Assembly (NCBI RefSeq): GCF_016482685.1
Contig: NZ_JACYHF010000003.1
Span: 248,001 to 312,000 of the forward strand
Length of the DNA stretch: 64,000 nucleotides
Source: Streptomyces sp. DSM 110735
GTDB lineage: Bacteria > Actinomycetota > Actinomycetes > Streptomycetales > Streptomycetaceae
Direction: 5' to 3'
Position numbers and translations under genes: made by a program. The notes beneath the pieces were generated by a model. It searched no databases. It saw nothing but the letters and a program-made list of their open reading frames with translations, and was not told the DNA's origin. This document shows, piece after piece, positions 26,191-35,084 of this stretch. Each line of letters begins with the position of its first letter. The stretch's first letter is position 1.

Positions 26191-28329
26191 TCAGCTCGTC
26201 GCGTTTGCCAGGTGCAGGGTGTGCAGGTTTTCCGGCGGACCCGGTCTCGCGTAGTACCAGCCCTGTGCCGTGTCGCAGCCGAGGAGGCGGAGCTGTTCGG
26301 CCTGGGCGCTGGTCTCGACGCCCTCGACCGTGACCGCGAGGTCGAGGCTGTGGGCGAGGGAGACGATGCCCTCGACGATCTTGAGGTCGACCGGGTCGGC
26401 GGGGAACTGCTGCATTCCCCGGGTGAAGGAACGATCCAGCTTGAGGATGCTCACCGGGAGGCGGCGGAGGTTGGCGAGGTTGGAGTAGCCGGTGCCGAAG
26501 TCGTCCAGGGCTATGTCGACGCCCATCTCCGCCAGGCGGCGCAGGGGTTTCAGGAGTCCGTCGTCGGCGCCGATCAGGGCGGACTCGGTGACCTCCAGGC
26601 AGAGCGCGTCCGGGGTGACCCCGGTGCGCTCCAGGATGTCGACGGTGTCCTGGACCAGCCCGGGGTGGGTGAGCTGGCAGGGCGAGAGGTTGACGTTGAT
26701 GCGCAGGGGCTGTCCCTTGTCGCCGTCGGCGTCCTGCCAGGCGCGCGCCTGCCGTACGGACTCCTCCAGGACCCAGCGCCCGAGCGGCACGATCAGCCCG
26801 GTGTGCTCGGCGAGCGGGATGAAGCGGTCCGGACCGAGCACCCCGTGCTGGGGATGCAGCCAGCGCACGAGCGCCTCGGCGCCCCGGACGGTGCCGTCGC
26901 CGAGGTGCACCAGGGGCTGGTACTCGATGAAGAACTCGCCGCGCTCCAGGGCGGTGGGCAGCGCGGTGGTCAGACCGTGCCGGGTGATGGCGCGGGCGTC
27001 CGCCTCCGCGTCCGCGAGTTCGGCGCGGTTGCCGCCCGCCGACTTGGCCCGGTACATCGTGATGTCCGCGCTGCGCAGCACCTCGGCCGCCGTCCGCTCC
27101 CCCGCCGGTCCCTCCACGATGCCGAGGCTGCCGCGCACCAGCAGATCGCGGCCGTCGATGCTCACCGGGGTGACCAGCGCGTTCATGATGCGGTCGGCCA
27201 GTTCGTCCACGCCCTGCTCGGTGTGGGGACCGGTGGTGAGGGCCACGAACTCGTCGCCGCCGAGCCGGGCGACCATCTCGCCGGGCGCGGCCGTGCAGGA
27301 CTGGAGCCGGTCCGCGACCTCCACCAGGAGCCGGTCGCCCGCCGCGTGACCGAGGCTGTCGTTGATGGCCTTGAAGCCGTCGAGGTCGAGATAGCACAGC
27401 CCGAAGCGCTGGCCCTTGCCCGCCGCGAGAGCCTTCTCCAGGCGCTCGAAGAACAGGGTGCGGTTGGGCAGTCCGGTGAGGGCGTCGTGGGTGGCCTCGT
27501 AGCGCAGCCGGAGATGGAGCAGGCGGCGCTCGGTGGTGTCCTCCATGAGCGCGAGCTGGTACTGCGGGCTGCCGTCGGCGTCGCGCAGCAGGGAGACCGT
27601 GAGGTTCGTCCACAGCACGGTGCCGTCGGGGCGGTTGAACGCCTTCTCGACATGGAAGTGCTCGCGCTCGCCGCGCACGAGTTCGTCGTAGAGCCGCCAG
27701 GTCTGGGGCGCGTCCTCGGGGTGCTTCCAGTCCCGCACCCGCAGTCCGCCCATCGCCGACGAGGACAGCCCGAACATGCGCAGCAGGGCGCCGTTGACCT
27801 GGAGCACGTTGCCCTCCAGGTCCGCGATGCCGATGCCGATGGCGGCGCCCTCGAAGACGGCGCGGAAGCGTGCCTCGCTGGCGTGCAGCGCCTCGGCGAC
27901 CACGCCCTGGGCGCGCAGCGCTGCCTGGGCGACGGCTTCCTGTTCGGCGAGCGTGCGGTCGCGCAGCGCCTGCGCGTATCCGGCGGCCATCGCGTGCTGC
28001 AACCGGGAGGAGCGCAGGCGCAGTTCGTCCTGCGGACCGTCCTCTCCGCAGTACAGGACGAGGTAGGCGTCCACGCAGTCCAGGGTGCGGGTGAGGACCT
28101 CGGGGTCGGTGCCGTGCGCCTCGACGAGCGCGGCGCCGACAGCCCTGGCCTCCCCGGGGTCGAAGCTGCGGGCGCGCAGGGCGCGGCTCAACCGGGCCGC
28201 GAGGGGCAGCAGTTGAGCCTCGAACTCGGCGCGGGTCAGCGAGGTGGCGGTGACCGGGTACACCGCGCGGCTCCAGATCGTCGTCAGGCGGCGCAGTCTG
28301 CCCTCCGGCCCGTCCGGCGCCGCGCTCAA
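26191..28329 (-). CDS. rmdA: PAS-GGDEF-EAL cyclic-di-GMP enzyme, RmdA type
   Basis: A 712-residue protein. Order: N-terminal helical region (1-135), PAS/PAC (about 140-260, FRAVFEGAAIGIGIADLEGN), GGDEF domain with intact ARLGGDEFVAL, and EAL domain with GAEALVRWLHP, NVNLSP and DDFGTGYSNL. Both catalytic domains look complete, so it could make and degrade cyclic di-GMP. This matches RmdA of S. coelicolor (SCO0928, from memory), which affects aerial development. The start is uncertain: TTG 28329 overlaps the stop of the upstream methyltransferase (TTGA), while the frame is also open further upstream inside that gene. Confidence 0.9.
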   Translation of the reverse strand: MSAAPDGPEGRLRRLTTIWSRAVYPVTATSLTRAEFEAQLLPLAARLSRALRARSFDPGEARAVGAALVEAHGTDPEVLTRTLDCVDAYLVLYCGEDGPQDELRLRSSRLQHAMAAGYAQALRDRTLAEQEAVAQAALRAQGVVAEALHASEARFRAVFEGAAIGIGIADLEGNVLQVNGALLRMFGLSSSAMGGLRVRDWKHPEDAPQTWRLYDELVRGEREHFHVEKAFNRPDGTVLWTNLTVSLLRDADGSPQYQLALMEDTTERRLLHLRLRYEATHDALTGLPNRTLFFERLEKALAAGKGQRFGLCYLDLDGFKAINDSLGHAAGDRLLVEVADRLQSCTAAPGEMVARLGGDEFVALTTGPHTEQGVDELADRIMNALVTPVSIDGRDLLVRGSLGIVEGPAGERTAAEVLRSADITMYRAKSAGGNRAELADAEADARAITRHGLTTALPTALERGEFFIEYQPLVHLGDGTVRGAEALVRWLHPQHGVLGPDRFIPLAEHTGLIVPLGRWVLEESVRQARAWQDADGDKGQPLRINVNLSPCQLTHPGLVQDTVDILERTGVTPDALCLEVTESALIGADDGLLKPLRRLAEMGVDIALDDFGTGYSNLANLRRLPVSILKLDRSFTRGMQQFPADPVDLKIVEGIVSLAHSLDLAVTVEGVETSAQAEQLRLLGCDTAQGWYYARPGPPENLHTLHLANATS

Positions 28330-29138
28330 CGCTTGCGCCCCACGCCCGCGAACCCGGAGAACGCGTACGCGTCCTCGTCCTCCGGTGCCGATTCCGGCCG
28401 CCACTCGGGCATCGGGACCAGTCCGGGCTCCACCATGTCGTATCCCTCGAAGAACCGCGCGATCTCGTCGCGCGAGCGCATGATCAGCGGGCTGCGGATG
28501 TCCTTGTACACGTCGACCGCGCCCTCGGCCCGCTCGGGGGTCACGGGTATGCCCTCGTAGGCGGCGTGGGTGAGGATCAGCAGGCTGCCGGGGGCGAGCG
28601 CCGCGTGCAGCTCGGCGAGCGCGGTGTGCGGGTCGTCGGAGTCCTCCACGAAGTGCAGGACGGCCACGAGCAGCAGGGCGACGGGGCGTTCGAGGTCGAG
28701 CAGCCGCTCCACCTGGGGGCTGGCCAGGATCTCCTGCGGCTTGCGCAGATCGGCGGCGACCACCTCGGTGTCCGGGTTGCCCGCGAGGACGGCTTCGCTG
28801 TGCGCGACGGCCACCGGGTCGTGGTCCACGTAGACGACACGGGCGCCGGGGGCGGCGGACTGGGCGATCTCGTGGACGTTGCCGTAGGTGGGGATGCCGG
28901 AGCCGATGTCCAGGAACTGGGTCAGACCCTGGTCGGTGGCGAAGCGCACCGCCCTGCGCAGGAAGGCCCGGTTCGCCTGCATGATCTTCGGCAGGCCCGG
29001 GATGAACTCCATGGCGCTGCGGGCCGCTTCCCGGTCGACCTCGAAGTTGTGCGAACCGCCCAGGTAGTAGTCGTACATGCGCGAGACGCTCGGCACCGAG
29101 ATGTCGATGCTCCGGGGGGCCCAGGCGGGGCGCTCCAT
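28326..29138 (-). CDS. DUF574 SAM-dependent methyltransferase
   Basis: A 270-residue protein with the DUF574/PF04672 hallmarks RMYDYYLGGSHNFEVDREAA near the N-terminus and the SAM loop FLDIGSGIPTYGNVHEIAQ, then VVYVDHDPVAVAHSEAVL and LLLVAVLHFVEDSDDP. The family is very abundant in Streptomyces; substrates are mostly unknown. TTGGAGTGAT lies before ATG 29138. Its stop overlaps the proposed TTG start of rmdA, so the pair is probably translated together and this enzyme may share a developmental role. Confidence 0.92.
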   Translation of the reverse strand: MERPAWAPRSIDISVPSVSRMYDYYLGGSHNFEVDREAARSAMEFIPGLPKIMQANRAFLRRAVRFATDQGLTQFLDIGSGIPTYGNVHEIAQSAAPGARVVYVDHDPVAVAHSEAVLAGNPDTEVVAADLRKPQEILASPQVERLLDLERPVALLLVAVLHFVEDSDDPHTALAELHAALAPGSLLILTHAAYEGIPVTPERAEGAVDVYKDIRSPLIMRSRDEIARFFEGYDMVEPGLVPMPEWRPESAPEDEDAYAFSGFAGVGRKR

Positions 29139-29410
29139 GTATCACTCCAAGGCGTAGGGGACGGGGGCAGACGATCCGGTGTTCGAGCTGAGGCTACTGA
29201 TCGCTTGCCAATGGAGCGACCCGAAACGGAAATTGACCATCCGTTCCCGGTCACTGCCTGCGGGAAGTACGCGTCCGACCCCGCTGAGTGACGTACCTCG
29301 GGCATGACGGCGGCCCGCCTCGCTCCGTGCGGTACGGAGGAAGACGGGCGCCGGTGGGGGGAGTTCGGGTGCCCGGCGGCTGCCTTGCGGCTGCCCCCCG
29401 GGGTTGCCGG

Positions 29411-30367
29411 TCAGGCGGCGGGGGCGCCGATCGGCTTGCCGTCGGGCGAGACGGCGTACCAGGTGCCGCCCACTCCCTGGCCGTTGGTGTCACCGGGAGC
29501 CTTGTCACCGGAGAAGGTGTAGATCGGCCAGCAGTTGACCGTCATCTGCTTCACACCGTCGGGGCGGGTGAACGGCATCAGACCCTTCTTGAGCACACCC
29601 TTGGTGTCGTTCTCCGCGACCGGTCCGACCGCAGGCCACTTCTCCAGGCACGCGCCGGTGCAGTTGGAGACGGACTTCGGCCACGCCTTGTCCTTGAGGA
29701 AGCGGTAGACCGTGTGGCCGTTCTTGTCGACGATGATGTCGCCGAGCTTGGCGTCCTTGTGCACGGAGAGACCGGGCAGGGAGGCGAGGGACGCCTTCTT
29801 GCCGTTGGGGGCGAGCGCGAACCAGGTCTTGCCGACGCCCTGGCCCTTGGTGTCACCGGCCTGCTTGTCCTTGGCGAACCGGTAGGCGGGCCAGCCGTCG
29901 ATGGTGAGCTGCTTGCTGCCGTCGGGGCGGGTCACCTCGCCCAGGGCGGACTTCTCGACACCGGCACCGGCCGAGGCGTCGTCGGCAGGGACCGGCGGCC
30001 AGGCGGTGGCGCAGTCGCCCTCGCACGTGGACGCCGGCGGCTTGGCGGTGTCCTTGTCGAACCGGTACAGCGTCATGCCGGCCTCGTCGGTGAGCACGTT
30101 GCCGAGCTTGGCGTCCTTGGCCACCGCCAGCTTGCCCGCCGGGGCGGCGGCGGTCGGGGAGGCGGAGGCGTTGCTGCCGTCGGCGCCGTAGCCGTTGCCC
30201 GCGCCGGGGTCGCCGTATCCACCGGTCGAGGGCGAGGCCGCCGCGCCCGCCGCACCGACGTTCTGCGCCGCCGGTGCCGTGGCGTTTTCCTGACCGCACG
30301 CCGTGGTCAGCGCCAGCACCGAGGCTGCCGTGGCCATCAGTGAGGCGGTCCGCCAGGAGGTCTTCAT
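29411..30367 (-). CDS. SCO0930-family lipoprotein with two repeat domains
   Basis: A 318-residue secreted lipoprotein. The signal peptide is MKTSWRTASLMATAASVLAL with lipobox TTAC (Cys25). A Gly/Ala/Ser/Asn linker follows, then two copies of the secreted-repeat unit of PF03640/COG4315: LGNVLTDEAGMTLYRFDKDT ... TCEGDCATAWPPV and LGDIIVDKNGHTVYRFLKDK ... NCTGACLEKWPAV, each with a Cys pair and a closing WPAYRF/WPIYTF plus GQGVG.TW motif. Function is unknown; an extracellular redox or metal role is an inference. ATG 30367 gives a clean signal peptide. Confidence 0.92.
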   Translation of the reverse strand: MKTSWRTASLMATAASVLALTTACGQENATAPAAQNVGAAGAAASPSTGGYGDPGAGNGYGADGSNASASPTAAAPAGKLAVAKDAKLGNVLTDEAGMTLYRFDKDTAKPPASTCEGDCATAWPPVPADDASAGAGVEKSALGEVTRPDGSKQLTIDGWPAYRFAKDKQAGDTKGQGVGKTWFALAPNGKKASLASLPGLSVHKDAKLGDIIVDKNGHTVYRFLKDKAWPKSVSNCTGACLEKWPAVGPVAENDTKGVLKKGLMPFTRPDGVKQMTVNCWPIYTFSGDKAPGDTNGQGVGGTWYAVSPDGKPIGAPAA

Positions 30368-30663
30368 CCTCAACTCCCCATTTTCTGCCTGGATATCGCT
30401 ATCGGAGCGCCTGCCGCGCCGCCGCACGGCCATGGGTACGGGGGGCGCCGCGCGGGCGTTCAACGAGGCGGCGAAAAACTTTCGGTGGGGGCGCTCCGCG
30501 GGCGCCGGGGTCGGCTGCCGGGGGGCGCGTGCCGTACGGGTGTGCCCATGCGGGTCGTCGGGGGCGGTGGCGGGTCAAACCGCTGGTGGGGGGATCTCCC
30601 TCCTTCGGATCAATCCGCTCAAGGCGGGGCGTGGGAGCGGCTTGCGCGCCTCATGATCTCGTC
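30368..30663. other. intergenic region between divergent surface-protein genes
   Basis: This 296-base stretch separates the SCO0930-type lipoprotein gene (minus) from the Pro-rich protein gene (plus). It should hold both promoters. CATGAT (30652-30657) lies six bases before the GTG of the Pro-rich gene and could be its -10. I see no convincing -35, operator or RNA. Confidence 0.5.
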
Positions 30664-31296
30664 GTGCAAGGACCCGAAGGAACCCGAGTCACGGTCGCCG
30701 TAAGAGCGTTGGCCGTGCTGGCGGTGGCCTGGGCCGTGGTGGGGTGTCCGGCCGGTACCGCGTCGGCGGACGTCTGCGCTTACGCCTCGACAGGGCCGGA
30801 CGGCACGGTGGCGATCGCGGTGGTCGGGGACGGTCCCTGGCCCCCGCCGTGCCAGGAGCCACCCCCACCGCCCTGCCCGCCGACGCCCACCCCGACACCG
30901 ACACCGACGCCCACGCCGGAGCCGCCACCGCCCCCTCCCCCGCCGCCGAAACCGAAGCCGACCCCCACACCGACCCCACGCCCGGCCCCGCCGCCGAAAC
31001 CGGCACCCGCGCCGAAACCACCCGCCCGACCCGCGCCGCCCCCACCCCCCGCACCGGTCCGGCCCCCCGCACCCCCGCCGCCCCCACCGGCACCCGCGCC
31101 CGAACCGCCACCCAAGCCGAAGCCGAAGCCCACGCCCAAGCCCACCCCGCGCCCCACCGCGACCCCGGTGAGCTACCCGGCGTACCACCCCAAGCCCACC
31201 CGGCGGACCGCGCCCTCCCACACGTCGCCGGTCACCTACGTGCTGCTCATCACCGTCCCCCCGATCGTCGCCGTCGCCGCCCTGCGCCCGCGCTGA
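30664..31296 (+). CDS. secreted Pro-rich protein with C-terminal membrane segment
   Basis: A 210-residue protein. The signal sequence AVRALAVLAVAWAVVGCPAG ends in TASA, followed by a short Cys-containing head (VCAYASTGPDG). Residues about 60-180 are almost only Pro, Ala, Lys, Thr and Glu (PTPTPTPTPEPPPPPP, PKPKPTPKPTPRP). The end SPVTYVLLITVPPIVAVAAL is a hydrophobic anchor with a short basic tail. It looks like a wall-spanning stalk fixed in the membrane. There is no LPxTG. GTG 30664 has no ribosome site and may be leaderless. The DUF4239 gene follows 31 bases downstream, probably in the same operon. Confidence 0.78.
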   Translation: MQGPEGTRVTVAVRALAVLAVAWAVVGCPAGTASADVCAYASTGPDGTVAIAVVGDGPWPPPCQEPPPPPCPPTPTPTPTPTPTPEPPPPPPPPPKPKPTPTPTPRPAPPPKPAPAPKPPARPAPPPPPAPVRPPAPPPPPPAPAPEPPPKPKPKPTPKPTPRPTATPVSYPAYHPKPTRRTAPSHTSPVTYVLLITVPPIVAVAALRPR

Positions 31297-31327
31297 CGCG
31301 GGCGTACCTCACCCCTGGAGGAACCAC

Positions 31328-32092
31328 TTGTCCGATTGGCTTGTCCTGCTCCTGGCGATGCTGGGCGCGTGCGCGGTGGTGGTCGTCATCACCCTCGTAC
31401 GGCACAAGCGCGCCCCGGAGGACGAGGACCCCAGCGAGACCCCGGACGTCATCGAGTACATGACGATGTGGATCGGTGTCGTCTACGCCATCGTCCTCGG
31501 TCTCGCGATCGCGGGCGTGTGGGAGGCCCGCAGCGCCGCGCAGGACCAGGTGCAGAGCGAGGCACAGGCGCTGCACGAGATCTCCGAGCGCGTCCGCGTC
31601 TACCCGCCGGACGTGCGCGACCGCATCCGGAACGACATCGACATCTACGTCTCCCACGTCGTGACCACCGAGTGGAAGTCGATGACCGACAAGGGCGAAG
31701 TGACCGACAAGGGCGGGCAGTTGCTGGCCCAGGTCCGGCACGACGTCACGGACTACCGGCCGAAGAACGACTTCGAGGCACAGGCGTACCAGCCGGTCCT
31801 GGACCAGTTGGCCGCCGCCGACCAGGCGCGCAACGCGCGGGCCGACTCCACCGGGGACACCATGCCGCCGGTGGTGTGGTGGGGGCTGCTCGCCGGTGCG
31901 GTGATCACCGTCGGCATGGTCTTCGCACTCCAGATCCGGCGCACGGCAAGGGAGTTGGTGCTCGCCGGGCTCTTCTCCGCGACCATCGCCTTCATGCTCT
32001 TCCTGATCTGGGACTTCGACGCCCCCTTCAGCCGGGGCATCGCGGCGACGGCGGAGCCGTTCCTCAGCCTGTTCCCCGGCGCCAAGGGGTAG
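31328..32092 (+). CDS. DUF4239 (bestrophin-like) membrane protein
   Basis: A 254-residue protein with four predicted helices: LVLLLAMLGACAVVVVITL near the N-terminus, WIGVVYAIVLGLAIAGVW (about 49-66), and two in the C-terminal part (VVWWGLLAGAVITVGMVFAL, LVLAGLFSATIAFMLFLIW). Between them is a large polar region rich in charged residues, typical of DUF4239. Some databases group it with bestrophin-like channels; function is unknown. The start is TTG 31328, justified by CTGGAGGA six bases upstream. It probably forms an operon with the Pro-rich protein. Confidence 0.85.
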   Translation: MSDWLVLLLAMLGACAVVVVITLVRHKRAPEDEDPSETPDVIEYMTMWIGVVYAIVLGLAIAGVWEARSAAQDQVQSEAQALHEISERVRVYPPDVRDRIRNDIDIYVSHVVTTEWKSMTDKGEVTDKGGQLLAQVRHDVTDYRPKNDFEAQAYQPVLDQLAAADQARNARADSTGDTMPPVVWWGLLAGAVITVGMVFALQIRRTARELVLAGLFSATIAFMLFLIWDFDAPFSRGIAATAEPFLSLFPGAKG

Positions 32093-32118
32093 CGCCCACC
32101 GCGCGCCGGGTACACGAA

Positions 32119-32155
32119 GATGCCGCCGCGTCCCGCGACGGTCGGCGGCGGCATC
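32119..32155. terminator. bidirectional terminator between DUF4239 and Asn-rich genes
   Basis: An 11-bp perfect stem (32119-32129 with 32145-32155) lies between two convergent genes. Confidence 0.75.
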
Positions 32156-32182
32156 CGGGGTGGGGACGGTGGCGTACGGCCC

Positions 32183-33019
32183 TCAGACCCGCCTCTCGCC
32201 CCGGCGGCGCATCCAGAACACCCCGCCGCCGAGGAAGGCGGAGGCGACGAGTCCGCTGCCGATGGCCATGTCGGCCGGGGCGGGACCGCTCGAACTGCTG
32301 CCGCCGAAACCGCCGTTGACCCCGCCGAGCACGGTGAAGGCGTTCGGGCTGGTCCGGGTGCGACCGCCGCAGTCGACGGTGATGGAGTAACGGCCGGGCC
32401 GGGCGTCGCGGTCGATGGTGGCGACACCGCGCGCGCTGTTGTCGCGGAACGGGCGGAGCTGGGTGGTGCGGAAGACCTCGGAGTACATGCTGCCGCCCCG
32501 GCAGCCCTCCACGGTCACCGTGATGCGGCCACCGGCGGGGAGCACGTTGGGGCTCACGACGATGTCGCGGTTGCCGCCCTCGCCGTGGCCGCCGCCACCG
32601 CCGAAGTCGTTGTCACGGCCGCCGCCGAAGTCGTCGTTGCCCCGGTTGTTCCCGTTGCCGGTGCCGTTCCCGTTGAAGTTTCCGTTGTCGTGCCCGTTGT
32701 TGTTGCCGAAGTTCCCGTTGTTGTTCCCGTTGAAATTGTTGTTGCCGTTGTTGTTCCCGTGGCCGTTGTTGTTGCCGTTGAAGTTGTTGTTGCCGTTCCC
32801 GTTGCCGTGCCCGTTGTTGTTGAAGTTGTTGTTGCCGTTGAAATTCCCGTTCCCGTTGAAGTTCCCGTTGCCGGGCACCGGGACCGGGACCGGCACGACC
32901 CCCGACGTTCCCGCCACACCGTTCCCGTTGCCCATGCCGTCCGCGACGGCCACGGGCGCCGTCACCGAGAGCACGGCGATGGCGGCGCACACCGCCGCCA
33001 AGGCACCTTGGTTGCGCAT
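32183..33019 (-). CDS. Asn/Gly-rich surface protein with C-terminal membrane anchor
   Basis: A 278-residue exported protein. Signal peptide: MRNQGALAAVCAAIAVLSVT with cleavage near AVADG. Residues about 45-145 are an extreme low-complexity tract of Asn, Gly and Phe (units such as GNNNFNGNNNGHG). It is followed by a beta-rich domain with a Cys pair (TVTVEGCRGGSMYSEV ... YSITVDCGG) and a C-terminal helix GSGLVASAFLGGGVFWMRRR with a basic tail. This layout is like a sortase substrate, but no LPxTG/LAxTG is visible before the helix. GGAGGATC precedes ATG 33019. A class F sortase gene is divergent. Confidence 0.87.
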   Translation of the reverse strand: MRNQGALAAVCAAIAVLSVTAPVAVADGMGNGNGVAGTSGVVPVPVPVPGNGNFNGNGNFNGNNNFNNNGHGNGNGNNNFNGNNNGHGNNNGNNNFNGNNNGNFGNNNGHDNGNFNGNGTGNGNNRGNDDFGGGRDNDFGGGGGHGEGGNRDIVVSPNVLPAGGRITVTVEGCRGGSMYSEVFRTTQLRPFRDNSARGVATIDRDARPGRYSITVDCGGRTRTSPNAFTVLGGVNGGFGGSSSSGPAPADMAIGSGLVASAFLGGGVFWMRRRGERRV

Positions 33020-33353
33020 CTGATCCTCCGCGGGAGGCACCCCGGGTCCGGTTCCCGGGCGATCGGCGAGAAAGCACCTCCCGACAGCACCATCGGGCGC
33101 GCGGAACACGCCCGCATGTCGAGAATGCTCCGTCCTGGTGAGCACAGCCTCCGTACGACAAGCACACAATCGGATGTTGTCGCAGGTCACATGCCGTCAG
33201 AAATTTCCTGTGAACCGCAACTCGGATGGCGCACCGTCGGGCTGACGGGCCACCCGTTCGCCCCTCGCCCCGTCGCCGCCTTCCGCGCGGGGGACTTAAT
33301 TTCTTCCCATGCGCTGTGGACGTGGCCGCGACCACGTGACGAAGGGATGGCGA
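33020..33353. other. divergent control region between Asn-rich protein and sortase genes
   Basis: In 334 bases I find no gene. It must contain promoters for both sides. AT content rises locally (ACACAATCGGATGTTG near 33165 and the CTTAATTTCTTCC stretch near 33294), which is unusual in this window and marks likely promoter sites. No clear operator palindrome is visible. Confidence 0.45.
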
Positions 33354-34046
33354 ATGTCTGCCTCCGAGCTTGCGGAGTGGGAGGAGCGCCCCAGGAGGCG
33401 CGCCCCCTGGGGCGTCATAGCGCTCGTCCTGCTGACCGGTCTGGCGCTCATCCGCAACGGTTCCGGCGAGTTCGACGTGGGACCGCCCCAGCCGGCCGCC
33501 GCGGCGGCCCTGGACACCGGCACCTCGGCATCCGCCCCCGACGCCGCCCCTGCCGTCCCGGACGCCGCCGCCCCCGCCGCCGCCTCGCTCGCGTTCTCCG
33601 CGCCCGGCCGGGTGCGCATCCCCGCGATCCGGGTCGACGCCCCCGTCACCCCGGTCGGCATGAACACCGACGGCTCGGTGGGCGCCCCGCCACCGGAGGA
33701 CACCAATCTGGCGGGCTGGTTCACGGGCGCGGTCTCCCCGGGCGAGAAGGGCACCGCCGTGATCGTCGGTCATGTCGACAACCAGCGCGGTCCGGCCGTG
33801 TTCTACGGGCTCGGCGCGCTGAAGAAGGGCGACCGGGTCGAGGTGGACCGCGAGGACGGGCGGACGGCGGTCTTCGAGATCTACGGCGTCGAGGTCTTCG
33901 AGAAGAGCAAGTTCCCCGGCGACCGGGTCTACGGCTCGAAGGGCACCCCTGAGCTGCGGGTGATCACCTGCGGCGGCGGCTTCACGAAGCAGAACGGCTA
34001 CGACGGCAACGTGGTCGTCTTCGCCCGCCTGGCCACGACCGGCTGA
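33354..34046 (+). CDS. class F sortase
   Basis: A 230-residue membrane-anchored transpeptidase. An N-terminal helix (WGVIALVLLTGLALI, about 18-32) is followed by an Ala/Pro-rich linker and the sortase beta-barrel from about residue 80. Catalytic residues are visible: His in VIVGHVDNQ, Cys in RVITCGGGF and Arg in NVVVFARLA at the C-terminus. Class F sortases of actinobacteria attach surface proteins to peptidoglycan or housekeeping substrates. GAAGGGATGG lies before ATG 33354. The divergent Asn-rich protein is the nearest candidate partner. Confidence 0.92.
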   Translation: MSASELAEWEERPRRRAPWGVIALVLLTGLALIRNGSGEFDVGPPQPAAAAALDTGTSASAPDAAPAVPDAAAPAAASLAFSAPGRVRIPAIRVDAPVTPVGMNTDGSVGAPPPEDTNLAGWFTGAVSPGEKGTAVIVGHVDNQRGPAVFYGLGALKKGDRVEVDREDGRTAVFEIYGVEVFEKSKFPGDRVYGSKGTPELRVITCGGGFTKQNGYDGNVVVFARLATTG

Positions 34047-34077
34047 ACCGGCGGCGGCCGGGCGGGCGCGGGTCCGC

Positions 34078-34911
34078 TCAGGCTCTGCGGCGGGGCGGGA
34101 CGGTGAGGTGGTAGCCGTGGTCCAGCAGATAGGGCAGGTACTCGCGGATCGCCTGGACGCTCTGTGTCCGGTCGCCCCCGGCGTCGTGGGAGAGGATCAC
34201 GACGCCGGGTCCCGCGTTCTTCTCCACCCGGTTGATCACGGTGCGGGTGCCGGGGGTCATCCAGTCGGTGGTGTCGTGGGTCCAGGCCATGGGCTCCATG
34301 CCCAGCTCGGCCTCCAACTGGAAGGTGGCGCGGTTCCAGGCGCCGTAGGGGGCGCGGAACCACTGCGGGCGGTCTCCGTAGGCGTCCTGGATCACGTCGC
34401 AGGTGCGCTCCATCTCGTCGCGGATGTCCGCGCGGCGCAACTGGGTGAGGAGCGGATGGGTCCAGGTGTGGTTGCCGACCACGTGTCCCGCCTCGGCCAT
34501 CCGGGCGAGGAGTTCCTTGTTCTGGACGGCCATCTCGCCGCACACGAAGAACATGGCGCGCACGTCGTACTTGGCGAGGGTGTCCAGGATGTGCGGGGTG
34601 TAGTCGGGGTGGGGTCCGTCGTCGAAGGTCAGCATCATCTCCCGCCCCCGGGCGGTGATGCGGACGAACGGCTGGTGGCGGACCTGTGTCCGGCCGGGCG
34701 CGGTGCGCGGGGCGCCGTAGCCCGCGAGGGGCTGGAGCCGGAAGGCGGAGGGCTTGAGGACCTGGCGCGCCTGGGGTCCGGCGAGAGCGGCGGGGGCGGC
34801 GGGCTTGTCGCCGCCGCCCGCCAGGAGGAGACCCCCGGTCCCGGCGGCCCCGAGCGCGGCGGCCGAGCCGAGCAGCAGCCGACGCCGTGTGAACAACCGA
34901 TGCTTCTGCAT
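34078..34911 (-). CDS. Tat-exported polysaccharide deacetylase
   Basis: A 277-residue secreted hydrolase of the NodB-homology (CE4) family. The signal starts MQKHRLFTRRRLLLGSAAAL, a twin-arginine type followed by an Ala/Gly h-region. CE4 motifs: MTFDDGPH-type (MLTFDDGPHPDYT, metal and base Asp), GNHTWTHP (metal His pair), RAPYGAWN and a closing VILSHDAGGDRT. It probably removes acetyl groups from peptidoglycan or another N-acetylated glycan outside the membrane. It fits the envelope theme of the surrounding genes and is convergent with the sortase gene. Confidence 0.93.
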   Translation of the reverse strand: MQKHRLFTRRRLLLGSAAALGAAGTGGLLLAGGGDKPAAPAALAGPQARQVLKPSAFRLQPLAGYGAPRTAPGRTQVRHQPFVRITARGREMMLTFDDGPHPDYTPHILDTLAKYDVRAMFFVCGEMAVQNKELLARMAEAGHVVGNHTWTHPLLTQLRRADIRDEMERTCDVIQDAYGDRPQWFRAPYGAWNRATFQLEAELGMEPMAWTHDTTDWMTPGTRTVINRVEKNAGPGVVILSHDAGGDRTQSVQAIREYLPYLLDHGYHLTVPPRRRA

Positions 34912-35084
34912 GACCCATCAGTCGCCCCGCCCGACGCGTGGCCCCCACATCGACACCGCGAGGCCCGGCGATTCCACCCGCTCGGCGGACGGAATCGCGT
35001 CCGGCGGTATGACGAATACGACGAGTCGACCGTGGCGCGGACGTGCCGCTTGTGCTCGGCAGTGGTTTCGATAGCCTCGCCCGC

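Noticed and set aside
28330-29145. N-terminal extension of RmdA through the methyltransferase gene
   Set aside because: The frame is open but out of phase with the clear DUF574 protein and reads as Arg/Gly/Pro-rich noise.
32640-32880. Short tandem GTTGTTGCCGTTG-like DNA repeats that could suggest a CRISPR or satellite array
   Set aside because: They are codon repeats for Asn and Gly in a secreted protein with signal peptide and ribosome site; there are no uniform spacers.
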